NCBI GenBank assembly: GCA_020205615.1
Contig: CM035152.1
Coordinates: 149,968,166-150,032,165, forward strand
Direction: 5' to 3'
Length of the DNA stretch: 64,000 bases
Source: Panax quinquefolius
Lineage: Eukaryota > Streptophyta > Magnoliopsida > Apiales > Araliaceae
A program made the position numbers and the translations under genes. Below, in pieces: positions 11,439 through 23,795 of the stretch. Position 1 is the first letter of the stretch. Each line of letters begins with the position of its first letter. Below the pieces are notes generated by a model. It was not told the DNA's origin. It saw only the letters and a list, made by a program, of their open reading frames with translations, and ran no database searches.

Positions 11439-12131
11439 TTCCGTGACTTCATAAAAAGACACCTCAATATATTTAACAACATTTATCATCATTATTATAA
11501 TTCACAATATTAATCGATCAGTCATTCCTGAGAAAGGGGGCTTTCAAATAAGGATTTCTCCTATCAAGCGCGCAATTAGGTGACCAAACCTCTCATCAAG
11601 CGTAACTTCTAGACATTGTTAATATTGCAAATAATAATATTAATAACTTTGTCATCTCAATTATTGATTTAATAATATATAAAATATCGAAAATAATTGA
11701 ATCAAATAACGTGAGATACTATGCAACAATTATCAAAAATAATAATTGAACAAAACCGAGTGACTTCTCGTAAGATCAAAATCAATACCGTAAGCGCTAC
11801 TATGCAACAACGCCAGACACTATACTTTTACTATCGAGTAGTTCAATGCTTTTAACGGCAAAAACTCCGCCGCTATTTTCATAAAAATATTTTGTCATTT
11901 TCTCAATCCGATAATAATTACATTTGTGGGGTCCACTAATGATTGTACCATTACGGATATTCCCCGATAAAAGAATATTCCCCTACCAATCGAATATTAT
12001 ATAACAACTTGCATACTTTGCAAAATTTATAAATACTACCCATAACTATAACATTATCTCAAATCCACACCATAATAAAAAAAAATATTTGGAGAAAATT
12101 AAATCTTTTTTTTAAAATTTGGGGTTTTACG
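8057..12131 (-). mobile_element. LTR-e: minus-strand solo LTR, long form
   Basis: It runs from TGTGACGCCCC (8057, the reverse of the usual 3' end) to GGGGTTTTACG (12131, last base changed from A). At about 4.1 kb it is 1.1-1.2 kb longer than LTR-d because of an extra block at about 8840-9900 that LTR-d lacks. It lies in the same orientation inside element B's gag. The flanking 5-mers are TCTCG and GGTCG, only partly matching, so the target duplication is eroded. The core is at about 11515-11615, the hairpin array at 10240-10800 and U3 repeats at 11040-11400. Confidence 0.85.
10240..10800 (-). repeat. Hairpin tandem array inside LTR-e
   Basis: Eight GTTATTCCA...TGGAATAAC-type units about 60-75 bp apart (near 10271, 10344, 10402, 10463, 10540, 10600, 10668, 10739). 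They are on the reverse strand relative to LTR-d, with the same GCATGC/CACCATG spacers. The two right-hand units keep both arms nearly perfect. Confidence 0.8.
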
Positions 12132-12545
12132 GGTCGTGAGTTGCCATTGAATCCACCAGCATTTTGAACAGGAGTCTCTCTCGTTTGGTGTTACATGAAT
12201 TCTAAAAAACTCCTAAACGTACCATCCTTCATCATTTGGTCGGTATTGTTTACATGAGGATTATTGCCTTCTTGATGCACATTATCCTGGTTATTGATTG
12301 GCGGTGACTTAATGGTCGCATGTGCTCCATTGCTTATCTTAACATTTTCAGATGCCATTCTCAAACACTGTCACAAAATGAGTGTTAATTGACATGCCAC
12401 ATATTATCCCTATATTTTGACCGACCAGTTAAATAACAAATAAACTTAGGTAGGTCATACTAGTGAAGGATTTACCCGTCTCTCCCCTCCTAGTTTTAGC
12501 CTCAAACCTCAACTAGGGATCATATCCCTAAGCTTTGATATCAAC
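12132..12545 (-). pseudogene. Gypsy gag N-terminus and untranslated leader (element B)
   Basis: On the minus strand this reads the PBS-like region (TTGATATCAAAGCTTAGGG just inside 12545) and a leader of about 180 bp. A gag start follows: an ATG at about 12357, reading MASENVK and then a hydrophilic N-terminal tail that meets a stop. It is the direct counterpart of 34767-35100 in element I. It lies between solo LTR-e on the left and the 5' LTR-f on the right, which fixes LTR-f as element B's own 5' LTR. Confidence 0.75.
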
Positions 12546-14892
12546 TGTGACGCCCCCAAAATAGGTATACACAACCTATCTTGGGTCGCCAGAATATATG
12601 GTACATAATTAAAATACAAACTTAATTTATACAACTGTTAAGTGTCGTGCAGAATACGACAAAATATAAGCTATGAGTTTTAACACAAATATTGTCTCCT
12701 AAAAAATATCCAAACTCAAAATAAGTCTCCATTACAATTATTATCACACTATTTCATAGAATAGTGAGGACTACTATAGCAACCATCTCGGACCGTCACT
12801 TCATTCCCTGACTAGTCTCAGCTATATTCTCATTTTCTAAAGATAACAATGAAATAAAATGGTGAGCTCAACTAGCCCAATAAAGAATATTATGACTAAG
12901 ATAATGCAGAATAAATTATCCTTAGCCTTCAACAATATAACAACTAATAGAATATAATAGACAACAAGTTTTAGATCAACAACTGCAGCGGAATAAGCAA
13001 TCCATTAGAAGTCAAGTAGAGCATGATATCTACTATCTTCTATGATTTAAAAGTTTATCATCAATTTTATCGCTAAGACTGAGCTAAATAAATAATTCAC
13101 ATCACTGAATTATCCATGCACTACGAGCCAAGGATATTCATTATTATCACATCCACGAATCATCCATGCACTACGGGCCAAGGATATTCGTTATTATCAC
13201 CAATGGTCATGATCATTCCAAACAACAATTCATCTTTACACCATTGGCCGAAGAGAACCCATGGTCATGATCATACCAACAACTGTCCATCAATGCACTA
13301 CGGGCCAATGAGGACTTTTACCACAACATCTGTAACATTACGGGTCATGATTATACCGATACATAATTTCTGGTCATAATCATACCAATCAACAGTCCAT
13401 CTATGCACTATAGGCCAAATATGACTTTCATCACAATATAAGCATGAGGATGATGACAATGATATAAGAATTCAATCAAACGAAATCAAGGATAAATATT
13501 AAAGACTTTAAATTTATCTAGAGTTTAAAAAATGTCCAAATTGTCAACATGATAACTGCTTTGTGGAGTAAAATTCAGGAATAATATTCATGTATCAAAA
13601 ATAATTTGGACAGAAAAGAAATCAATTTTTCGGGTGAATAGTATCCCGTGAATAGTATCTCGTGAATAGTGTTGTACATATGAATAGTACCGTACGTATA
13701 AATAGTGTCGTACGTATGAATAGTGTCGTACGTATGAATATGATAGTACTCATGAATACTATTCCGGCATGAAAAGCTTAAAATTTAACAAGAATGCTCA
13801 GAAAATATTCTTGTGGAATGATACTCGATGAAGCGCAAATTTAAATGATATTCTACTAATTTTAAGGAGTATAGAAGCAATACTTAACAAAATGAGTGTA
13901 GAATTCAAAATCTGAAAAGAAAAAATATTACTTATATACTACAGAGAATGGAAGAAAATATTATTTCTTACGAATATTGAACACAAATAATATCCCTTAC
14001 AACTGTTGAATGAAAATAATATTCCTTACGAATATTGAACAAAGATAATATTCCTTACGAATATTGAACGAAAATAATATTCCTTATAAATATTGAACGA
14101 AAATAAAATTCCTTACGAATACGAAAAATAATATCGTAAGTGAATATGAAATAAATAATACCCTTTACCTCAAAAGGAAAGTATTTCTGACTGGTATAGC
14201 GGAGATATTCTTGAAGAAAACTTATACTTTTTTCTACACTCAAAGCTTCTTTAAACTCTAAAGAAATACTCTCAATATTATAGAAGAAGAATTCTCTGAT
14301 TCTGGTGTGATTTTTATTTCTTAACTGAGCATCCTATTTATAGGAGAATGGCAGGATACTATTTAGAAATTTTAATCACGAACGCACAGAAGAAATCACG
14401 GGAGAACAAATTCGACGAATTTGTTGATTTTCTAATTTTTATTATTCATCACTGTGCAATAAAATATTCTAATAAAACAAAAACTTTAAATATAATATAA
14501 TATATTCTATTTATAATCTAATAAAACAACACTTATATATATATATATATATATATAACAAAACTAAGATAACTTTCTCCAACGATTTTGAAAAATGGGT
14601 AAGTTGGGGGTCCATGTAATGAGCAAAATTTATAACAAATACTTTATAAAATGCCCCTTTATTTATCTTAATTCACTTGACTTCACTAAACACATTTTTG
14701 AACAACAATTATTCATAATTAATATTATAAATTGCAATATTAACAACCAGATCATTCCCAGGAAAGAGGGGGCTTTTCGATAAGAACTACTCCTTATTGG
14801 CGCGCAATTTGGTGACCAAACCCCTTTCGTCGACAGAACTTTCTAGACATCGTCAATAATGCAAATAATAATATGAATAACTTGTCGTCTCA
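12546..14892 (-). mobile_element. LTR-f: 5' LTR of element B, first segment
   Basis: Reverse-strand LTR starting TGTGACGCCCCC at 12546, next to the PBS. It holds GAATAGT repeats at about 13635-13760, a TATA-like motif near 14340, an AT run near 14530 and the conserved core at about 14755-14850. It is interrupted at 14893 by LTR-g and finishes at 21446-21934. The net length of both parts is about 2.84 kb, normal for the family. Confidence 0.9.
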
Positions 14893-16346
14893 TGTAAGAC
14901 CCCAAATTTTATGAATAAAGATGATTTTTCTATGAATATTATTTTTGAATATTATGGAATGAATTTGATATAATGTTATAGTTGTGGGTAATATTTATAA
15001 ATTTTACAAAGTATGCAAGTTGTTATATAATATTCGATTGGTTGGGGAATATTTGTTTTAGCAGGGAATATTCGTACAACGGCACAATCATTGGTGGACC
15101 CCACAACGGAATTATTGTCGGATTGAGAAAACGACAAAAATATTTTATAAAAATAACTACGAGGTGTTATCATATTAAAAGCTGTTGAACTACCCTAGTA
15201 GTAAAGAAATAAAGAATACGCGTGGTTGCATAGTAACACACGGTATTGATTATTGATGCTTACGTGAGAAGTCACTCAGTTATACTCAATTATTGCTGCA
15301 TCATATCTCTTATATTATTGATTCGATTATTGTCACAGTATCATCTGCATTATATGTTATATTATTAAATCAATAATTGAGATGACAAAGTTATTCATAT
15401 TATTAAATTACAATATTTACAATGTCTAGAAATTCTGTCAAGGAGAGGTTTGGTCACCTAATTGCGCGCCAATAGGGAGAAATCCTTATTGGAAAGCCCC
15501 CTCTTTCTTGTGAACAACCTGATTGTTAAATATTGTGAGTTATAATATTAATTATGAATAAGTTCGTGTTGATTAAAGATGAATTTGATAGTTTCATTAT
15601 GTTGGGATTATTTGTGTTAGTAGAAATCGACATCTATTTCAATGATAATTGATGTCTGGATGTTATATTGTTCAATCGGGTATTCGGGACACTTTTTGTG
15701 TCGGAGTACTATTCACGAGTTACTATTCATGAGTTACTATTCACGGGGTACTATTCACCCGAATAATATATTTCTTTTCGGTCCAAATTATTTTTGGGTA
15801 CAATATTTTTCCATGAGGAGATGTGCTAATTTTTCAGACCGTTGGTTGAATTTATAATAGTAAATCAATATGGATCGCTGGTTTAAAGTATTAATAGTAA
15901 ATCAATATGGATCACCGGGTTTAAAGTTTTAATAGTGAATCAAGATGGACCGTTGCTTTAAGTTTTAATAGCAAATCAATATGGATCGTCTGCTTAAAAG
16001 TAAATCAATCTGGACCGCTCATGAATTAGTTACTATTCAATCCATTCTTCTATAAATAGAAGCTCATTCCTTCATTATTTCTTACGAATTCACTGAAACT
16101 CTAGAGAGAGAAATTATAGAGAGAAAGAAGAAGAGTTTTCTGCTACTTCACTACTTTGATATACATTTTCTTTAACGGTAAGGGGTATTATTTCTTTTGT
16201 ATTCATGAAGAGAACTTCTGTTATTCCATTATTTATTATTCTATTGAATAACTCAGATACGCCGCTACCCTATACTTGGTGAAATTCTTCTGTTATTCCA
16301 TTATTTATTATTCTGTTGGAATAACCTGTATACGTGGGCTACCTTA
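14893..16346 (+). mobile_element. LTR-g, first segment (nested in LTR-f)
   Basis: It starts TGTAAGACCCCAAATTTT at 14893. The preceding TCTCA (14888-14892) is repeated at 21441-21445 right after its GGGGGCGTCACA end, a perfect 5-bp duplication. The first segment carries the core at about 15435-15525, a short array of CTATTCAC repeats at 15700-15770, a TATA motif near 16060 and the first hairpin units. It is cut at 16347 by LTR-h and continues at 20144-21440, for a net length of about 2.75 kb. Confidence 0.95.
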
Positions 16347-17439
16347 TGTAACAACCCCAAAATAGGTCCATTCCATCCAACCCATTCTGAGTCGCCAAAT
16401 ATATGGTACGAAAAACAACTACAACTTTATTACAACAATTATCGTGCAAAATACAACAACACATATCTTTGTGAGTTTGGATACAAATATATACCAATCA
16501 GAAGACGTCACAATGACACCTTACATAAAGGTATAGTCAAAAACTATTTTAGAAATTAGAATCTTTGGGAAGTGCTCAAGGAAACCTTCGTATATGGGAG
16601 GCCATGCTTTTAGGTTATGGTAGATATCATCATATGGCCACGTAATTATCTTTGGTTGACCTAATAGACCCTTAAAGAAAAACGAGAAGATTACTATCGT
16701 ATTCTTCCCAATGGTGAGTCTTCTCTTGACATATCATTATCTCCACTGTCTTTAATTGGGTATTATACTCCAAACAAACACCAAGATTATATAGGTAGTG
16801 CTTGTAAATATACTCAGCAAGTGGATGAGCACAACCATGCCTTATGATAACACGAGTTTGTATGTCATTAGACATCTTGTATGATAGTGACAAAACACCC
16901 TTCCAAAGTTAAATTCACCTCACCCTCAACATCTATAGACCACCATTCTATTCCCTCGCTATCCCCCGCTCGACCCAGCTACACTTTTATTACCTGAAAG
17001 GAATTGTGAAACAAAAGGGTGAGCACAACTAGCTCAGTAAAGAATATTATGACTAAAGATAAATAAATTATCAATAGTCTTCATCAGTAATAAATCAGAG
17101 ATTTAGAACATATGGTAGATGATAAAACTTTTCAACCATAGTTGCAGCGGAATGAGCAATCCATTAGAAGAGTCAAATAGACCATAAAATCTATTATCTT
17201 CTCCATGTTAAAAGTCCACCAACAATGTTTTATCCCTGTAACATCAATCAACAATTCCTGTCCACAATCACGTGTATAACTCATAATCGTAATTGTAGTT
17301 CTAAATTCCTTTCCTCGTCCAAAACAAAGATAATTTTTATCACTTGTCTTTACCTGAAACATCAAAGATCATGGTTATACCAAATCACAGTTCCTGTTCA
17401 TAATCATACTAATAAATTCATCTTCAGACTACTACCAAA

Positions 17440-17690
17440 GATATTCATCAATGCCATCTTTTGCACTACATGCCAAAGATATTCAACAACAAGTCATCTT
17501 TGCACTACGGGCCAAAGATATTCATCAATAATTCATCTTTGCACTACATGCCAAAGATATTCAACAACAAGTCATCTTTGCACTACGGGCCAAAGATATT
17601 CATCAATAATTCATCTTTGCACTACAGGCTAAGATATTCATCAACAAGTCATCTTTGCACTACGAGCCAACGATATTCATATATCAAAGA
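17440..17690 (-). repeat. 41-bp tandem hairpin array in LTR-h
   Basis: Six units of about 41 bp with the words CATCTTTGCACTAC, GGGCCAAAGATATTCA and TCAATAA. Alternate units are more alike (CATGCC versus CGGGCC), giving an 82-bp higher-order period. ATCTTTG and CAAAGAT pair around a loop of about 10 bp in each unit. Single or double copies of the same unit occur in LTR-c, element I, element J, and at 49255-49400 and 52100-52240, so LTR-h shows a local amplification. The 135-codon open frame across it is only repeat translation. Confidence 0.85.
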
Positions 17691-18019
17691 AATACATAAT
17701 CATCTCGTGGTTATATAACAATAATTATAACCATGTTGATCAATTCACCTTTTGCACTTAAGCTAAAAATATTCAATTGTAAATTCAATGGTCATGATCA
17801 TACCAAATAACAATTCAACTTTTGCACTACTGGCCAAAGAGAACCTATGGTCACGATCATACCAATAATCTACCCATCTTTACACTCAAGTCAAAGAGAA
17901 ATATCATCATTAGGGTTATAAGAATGTTATATAAAAATAATATAATCAAAACATGGTTTTAATTTTAAGAGTAAGATTCATAAATCAACGATAATTTGGT
18001 CAGAAAAAGAAACCAATTT

Positions 18020-18640
18020 TATTGTGAATAGTACCCGTGAATAGTAACTCGTGAATAGTAACTCATGAATAGTAACTCGTGAATAGTAACTCATGAATAG
18101 TAACTCGTGAATAGTAACTCATGAATTGTAACTCGTGAATAGTAACTCATGAATAGTAACTCGTGAATAAGAATCTTCATGAATAAGACTCAGAGTTTTG
18201 TACATAATCGAGTATCGTAAATAATGTCATATACATAAATACTGCCTCATACATAAATAGTGCTGTATACGTAAATAGTACCATATACGTGAATAGTAAC
18301 TCCGACACAAAAAGGTAGAAATTCCATAAAAAAACATCTTCACGCTTCATGAATAGTACTCGTGAATAGTAACTCGTGAATAGTAACTCATGAATAGTAC
18401 TCCGTATTTGTACATAGTACCGTATACGTAAATAATGTCATATACATAAATACTGCCTCATACATAAATAGTACTGTATACGTAAATAGTACCATATACG
18501 TGAATAGTAACTCTGACACAAAAAGGTAGAAATTTTACAAAAAAACATCTTCACGCTTCATGAATAGTACTCGTAAATAGTAACTCATGAATAGTAACTC
18601 ATGAATAGTAACTCGTGAATAGTAACTCCGACATGAAAAA
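18020..18640 (-). repeat. GAATAGTAACTC(A/G)T tandem array with 211-bp duplication
   Basis: A 15-bp repeat (GAATAGTAACTCGTG or ...CATG) runs about ten times at 18024-18180 and again at 18350-18405 and 18550-18630. Between them a segment containing TACTGCCTCATACATAAATAG is present twice with a period of about 211 bp (18240 and 18451). It is all within LTR-h. Confidence 0.85.
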
Positions 18641-20143
18641 GTTCCAAATTTGATAAAAAGTTCCAACCAATATTTCAGCATAATGATATTGAAGAAATAA
18701 TATCATCTGAGAAGAAAATAACATCCCTTACAATCCCTTACTATCCCTTACCTCAAAAGAGCAGCACTTCTGACTGGATATCGGATATGACGCTGAAGAA
18801 AACTCGCACTGATGAATATCAACTCACCAAGTATCTAAATACTCACAAAATACACTCAATGATCTAGAGAGAGAAAGAGAGAAAACTTGTTTCTGGTGTG
18901 ATTTTCAATTCTAACTTAGCCCTCTATTTATAGGAAAATTTTAGCAGACTTGACCTGCAACCTGATGGCTTTACCTGCTACTATTCCCACCCACCACATT
19001 TGAAATAAAATTCAGCACATTTCTTCACTAACCACAAGTGGGGCCCACTCAATTCTAGAATTTTCTACCAAAATCATTTATAACCTAATTTACGAATCAC
19101 CACCTCTTAAAATTCATAACAAATCATTCGCTCATTTTAACGGTTCAAAATTTGTGGACATATACTCAACTTATGTATGTATAACATATCCAAAAATTAC
19201 AACGATCCAACGGTTTGGATTAAAAATTATAACTCACGCAATATATCGTAAAAATACTGGTTTAATTTTTAATACCTTCATTCTGATAAAAATACTGATA
19301 AAATACCTCAACATTAATTCCTTCATTTATAACCACATAAATAAATCCATCATTTATACCCACATCAAATAAATATTTTCTTATCATATAAATCAATAAT
19401 TAATTATTCACAAATAATATTACGTAATCACAATTATGACAACCAGCCGCTCCTCGGAAAGAGGGGCTTTCCAATAAGGATTTCTCCTCATCAAGCTCAA
19501 TTAGGTGACCAAACCTCTCCTCGATGTAACTTTCTAGACATTGCCAATAATGCTATCTCATAATATTATTCAAATAATATGAATTATTGATTCGATAATG
19601 GGAAATATCTTGTGCGTTGACAATTATCAAACCACAATAATATAAAATATCAACGCAACAATTATTGAATCAATAAAATAAAATATTGAATAGTAACTTC
19701 ATCGTAATAATTATTGAGTATTGCCTTCTTACGTAAGAATCAATAATTCAAAAATCTTTGTCTAATACCGTGCATTCTTGCTTTAATAACGCCAGACATC
19801 AGATTTTAACCACCGTGTATTCCAATGGTGTTAATTCAGTAACTACACACCAGATTATTTATAAAAACTCAAATTTTGTCTTTTCTTCATCCGACGCTTA
19901 TTCGTTATGGGGCCCACAAATGGTCATACCGCATTGTCAGACGAATATTCCCCGACGTAAAAGAATATTCCACGATCAAACGAATATTCCCAAACAACAA
20001 TGAATATTTTATAACCACTTGTGTATTTTGAAAAAAATTCATATATCACCCTTAACTTTAACTTTTATCAATTTAACCATTTACTGAATAGTAATTATAA
20101 GAAAAATTGAATACTTTTATTTCATAAATTTCGGGGTCTTACA

Positions 20144-21440
20144 CCTTATACTTGGTGAAATTCTTCAGTTATTCCATTCTTTATTATTCGTTTGGAATAT
20201 CCTCATCACATGGCTTTTACGCCGGACACGGTTCCGCTCTTTATTATTCATTGGAATATCCTCGTGCATGCGTTTTTACTTTAACCTAGTTCCGCTTTAT
20301 TATTATTCATTGAATATCCCGCCATCGCTTTTGTGGGACTGGTTCCGTATTTATTATTCTCATTAGAATAACTTTGCGTGTGTGATCTATCACACGCCCG
20401 GTGATTTCTTTTGTTATTCCATTCTTTATTATACTCGGTTGGTTAAAGTTTTGGCGCCTATACTCCATGAAATTAGTGGAATATCCTCGATATTTGCGCT
20501 TCATCCAAAGATCTTTCATGGAAATATTTTTCTCGAGCATTCTTGAATTTTACTCTACAAAGAAGTATCATGTTGACAATTTGGACGTTATTAGTTCCTC
20601 GGATAAACTAATTCTTGAACTTGTTTTATTGAATTATTATAACATTGTCATCATCCTCATGTTTATATTTTTGAAAGTCATCATGGCTTCGTAGTGCATA
20701 GATGGACTTAGTATGATTATGACCGTGGATTATTCGGTATAATCATTTAATCGTAATGTTACAAATGATGTGGTAAAAGTCCCGTTCGGCCCGTAGTGCA
20801 TTGATGGACGATTGTTGGCAAGATCATGACCATTGATGAATACATCGAATATTCTTGGCCCGTAGTGCATGGATAATTTATGGTCGTGATACTAATGAAT
20901 ATCCTTGGTCGTAGTGCAGGGATGATGTGGATTATTTATTAAGCTGAGTCTCAACGATAAAAGTGATGAAAAACTTTTTACATCATAAAAGATAGTAGAT
21001 TTTATTCTCTACTTGACTCTTTTAATGGATTGCTTATTCCATTGCAGCTTAAACTTGTTGTCATTGTATTTTATCGCTTTAACATTGTTGAAGGCTAATG
21101 ATAATTTATCCTGCATTATCTTAGTCATAATATTTCTTACTGGGCTAGTTGAGCTCACCCTTTCTTTCACTGTTCTCTTCAGGAAATGAGAATGTAGCAG
21201 GGACTAGTCGGGGAACGGAGTGATGGTCCAGATGATAGCATAAGTAGTCCTCACTATTCTATGAAATAGTGTAATAATAATTGTAATGAGGACTTATTCT
21301 GAGAGTGGATATTGTCTAGAAGACAATATTTGTATTAAAACTCACAGCTCTTGTTGTATATTTAAGATTGTATTTGTATTCTGTACCAGGTATTTGGCGA
21401 CTCAAGATGGGTGATGTATACCTATTTTGGGGGCGTCACA
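20144..21440 (+). mobile_element. LTR-g, second segment
   Basis: It resumes with the CCTTA duplication after LTR-h, continues the hairpin array (units near 20165, 20240, 20300, 20355 and 20410), and passes the GAGCTCACCC block and 3' stem-loops. It ends GGGGGCGTCACA at 21440, followed by TCTCA. Confidence 0.93.
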
Positions 21441-21445
21441 TCTCA

Positions 21446-21934
21446 ATTATTAATTTAATAATATAAAATATTGTAACAATAATTGAATCAATCACGTGAG
21501 ATACTATGCAACAATTACTGTAGCAATAATTGAGTGAAAGTGAGTGACTTCTCACGTAAGCATCAATAATCAATCAATACCGTGTTACTATGCAACCACG
21601 CCAGACATCGCACTTTTATCAACGGGTATTTCAATAGTTAACGGTAAAACTTTCGCCGTTATTTTTATAAAAGCGATATTTCGCTGCTTTTCCAACTCGA
21701 CGACAGAAATTTCAAGTATGGGGTCCACTTAATGATTGTCTTGCCGCATTTAATATTCCCTAATAAAATGAATATTCCCCGACCAATCGAATATTTTATA
21801 ACAACTTGCTTACTTTGCAAAATTCATAAATATTACCCACAACTATAACATTATCTCAAATCCACGCCATAATATTCAAAATGATATTTAGAGGAAAAAA
21901 AATCATCTCTTTTCATAAAAGTTGGGGTCTTACA
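21446..21934 (-). mobile_element. LTR-f, final segment (5' end of element B)
   Basis: Reverse-strand LTR resuming after the TCTCA duplication and ending GGGGTCTTACA at 21934, which is the outer 5' terminus of element B. The next bases, ATCAT, would be one copy of element B's target duplication; its partner is off the window. Confidence 0.9.
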
Positions 21935-22118
21935 ATCATGGTCTCATGCACTTAATATAAACATATTAGTAACCATGTCCATAATATGTACTAAATATTA
22001 CCAAACATTCGAAAAGTGTTAGGCTTAGGAAGCTTTTAGACTGGACTAAATTGATGAACACAATAATTGAATTTCATTTCATAAAAATTATAATCACAAT
22101 TTACATGTTTACAAGTGA

Positions 22119-22320
22119 CATATCCCAAGTAATGAAAAAAAATATCTTCATACAATAGCTTAATAACTCAAGTAATTACAAATAAGAAAGTAGTTTAATT
22201 TTTTTGTGTATAAAATTAAAAGGGGCATACCCAAGGTAATAAAAAAATATCTTGATACAATAGCTTAATAGCTTAACCAAATAAAAATAAAATAGTATTT
22301 CAGTTTTTTTGTGTAGAAAA
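22119..22320. repeat. Two direct repeats of about 105 bp
   Basis: Segments at about 22119-22215 and 22226-22320 share AAAAATATCTT-ATACAATAGCTTAATA-CT and end in TTTTTTTGTGTA-AAAA. They are diverged tandem copies of unknown origin in the otherwise featureless flank of element B (21935-23750). Confidence 0.6.
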
Positions 22321-22439
22321 AACTTGACCATATGGTTGCAGCACACACAACTTTATTTTGTAGAAAATCAGCACTAACTCCTACTATTCAAACTTAAATT
22401 TCTCTAGCCACAAACCTTACGAAAAAGTAACCAACTATT

Positions 22440-22660
22440 TTTAGAGATGCATTGTCCCACTTGAGGTTGTTGTAGAAGGCAAGCATAATGCCCAAAAGTC
22501 ACAATCATCGCATACAAAATACAACTTGCCCTTGATGGTTTGTTCGAGTCGACAATTCTTATAGATGCCTTCTTTCCACATCTACATACCCTAGGTATAT
22601 GGCGAAAGTCACCATTATTTCATCCTTACATTATTGCTTGACGAAGATATGACTTCTAAT
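22440..22660 (-). pseudogene. Possible GRF-type zinc-finger fragment
   Basis: Minus-strand reading near 22470-22610 gives C-x-C-G-KKASIRIVDSN followed, after a one-base frame shift, by KLYFVCDDCDFW. That is the spacing of a plant GRF zinc finger (CxCG...C...C), a small nucleic-acid-binding fold common in plant transposon-linked open frames. No start codon, intact frame or partner domain is visible, so it is a fragment at most. The remainder of 21935-23750 shows no gene; 23574-23596 is a poly-A run, and 23100-23280 has TCGAG-rich repeat-like sequence. Confidence 0.35.
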
Positions 22661-23762
22661 TCACATAAACAAGATAAAGAAGGGATGAGACATTTTAACA
22701 AACACCTTCTGGGCAACTTTTAAATTGAATAACAACAATAAATTTATGAAAATAAAGTAAAGTTAGAGAAGAAATTAGTTCGTTGATCTACATACCTTAC
22801 TTGTGAATATGATGAATTAATATACTTGATCAAAATTAGAGAATTAAAAACTACAAATGTTCTAAATATTAGAAAAGAAATGCTACAAATGTAAGGAAGT
22901 GAAAGTTATAACCAATGTATATTGTGGGGGCATATTGGACAAATTTCAGTCTTATTTGACAGTCAGAACCATGAATCACACTATTTAGGCGAGTTACCTG
23001 CACACACAGTTAGTTTGGAAGGAAATTGTAACCTTTTCATTTCACTTTAAAGCCTCAGGTGTTTAAGTGTAGCTTTCTAGACAGCATGCAGTTATGTGGG
23101 AAAATGATAAAATCTCAGATATTAAATTGAAACGAATATGATCCGAATATCAATAGAAAATTATAATTTTGAAGAGATTCGAGTAATTTATCGAATTTTA
23201 AAATTTGCTCAAGTCGAGCTCGAATCAAACTTTTAATCGAGCAAATACGAATCGAACCCGATCTGTTTGTTCATTTTACAACCTTACTTATCTGGCCACA
23301 ATGTTGGAAAGGAACTTGCAGCTTGGTTAACTTTAAATTTTACACGTCTATATGCACATGCAATTGCGTGATCAATTATTCAAATAAATATTATTTTTGA
23401 AATTTGAATATTTAAAATTAATGAAAGTGGAGATAAAATAGGAATGAATAAGAGTATGTATATAAAAATAATAATACAGAGGGTGAATTATAAATGCAAC
23501 TAATCTGTTTTAGGGTACAAACCATGACAATTAATTATTATTAATTTTTTAACCAAACCTCTCTTGATTCAATTAAAAAAAAAAAAAAAAAAAAAACTAC
23601 TTTTTGGTACATGAAATCTTGATATCCCGGCAAGAATGTTTCAGTTAAATATAGCTAAAAAAAATTAAATTTTTTAACAATAAACTATTACACAGCTTAC
23701 TCAATCGATAATTGCCTCCTCACCTCTCTTGTCCTCTCCTTCCCCGTTATAATTTTTATGTT

Positions 23763-23768
23763 TTTATT
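23763..23768 (-). terminator. Polyadenylation signal of the UGT gene
   Basis: AATAAA on the minus strand about 30 bases after the TAA stop at 23796-23798, with further A/T-rich sequence beyond. It is a plausible near-upstream element; this is position and motif only. Confidence 0.45.
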
Positions 23769-23795
23769 TCAGGTATTTCTAGATTGTGTTTCTTT

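Larger units (their letters stand above)
16347..20143 (-). mobile_element. LTR-h: solo LTR nested in LTR-g
   Basis: Reverse-strand LTR of 3797 bp from TGTAACAACCCC (16347) to GGGGTCTTACA (20143). It is flanked by identical CCTTA at 16342-16346 and 20144-20148. It is the innermost doll of a three-level nest, so the youngest insertion of the three. It is long because of expanded tandem arrays (41-bp array 17440-17690; GAATAGT array 18020-18640), not because of the 1.1-kb block of LTR-e and -m. Its core is at about 19440-19545. Confidence 0.95.

Noticed and set aside
17440..17690. Regular 41-bp repeats resembling a CRISPR array
   Set aside because: There are no unique spacers, alternate units are near-copies, the array lies inside a retrotransposon LTR, and the genome is clearly eukaryotic.
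17225..17718. Open frames of 135 and 85 codons with SSLHYGPKIF repeats
   Set aside because: They translate the 41-bp LTR array in two frames; no start context, no homologue, and the same DNA is non-coding in other LTR copies.
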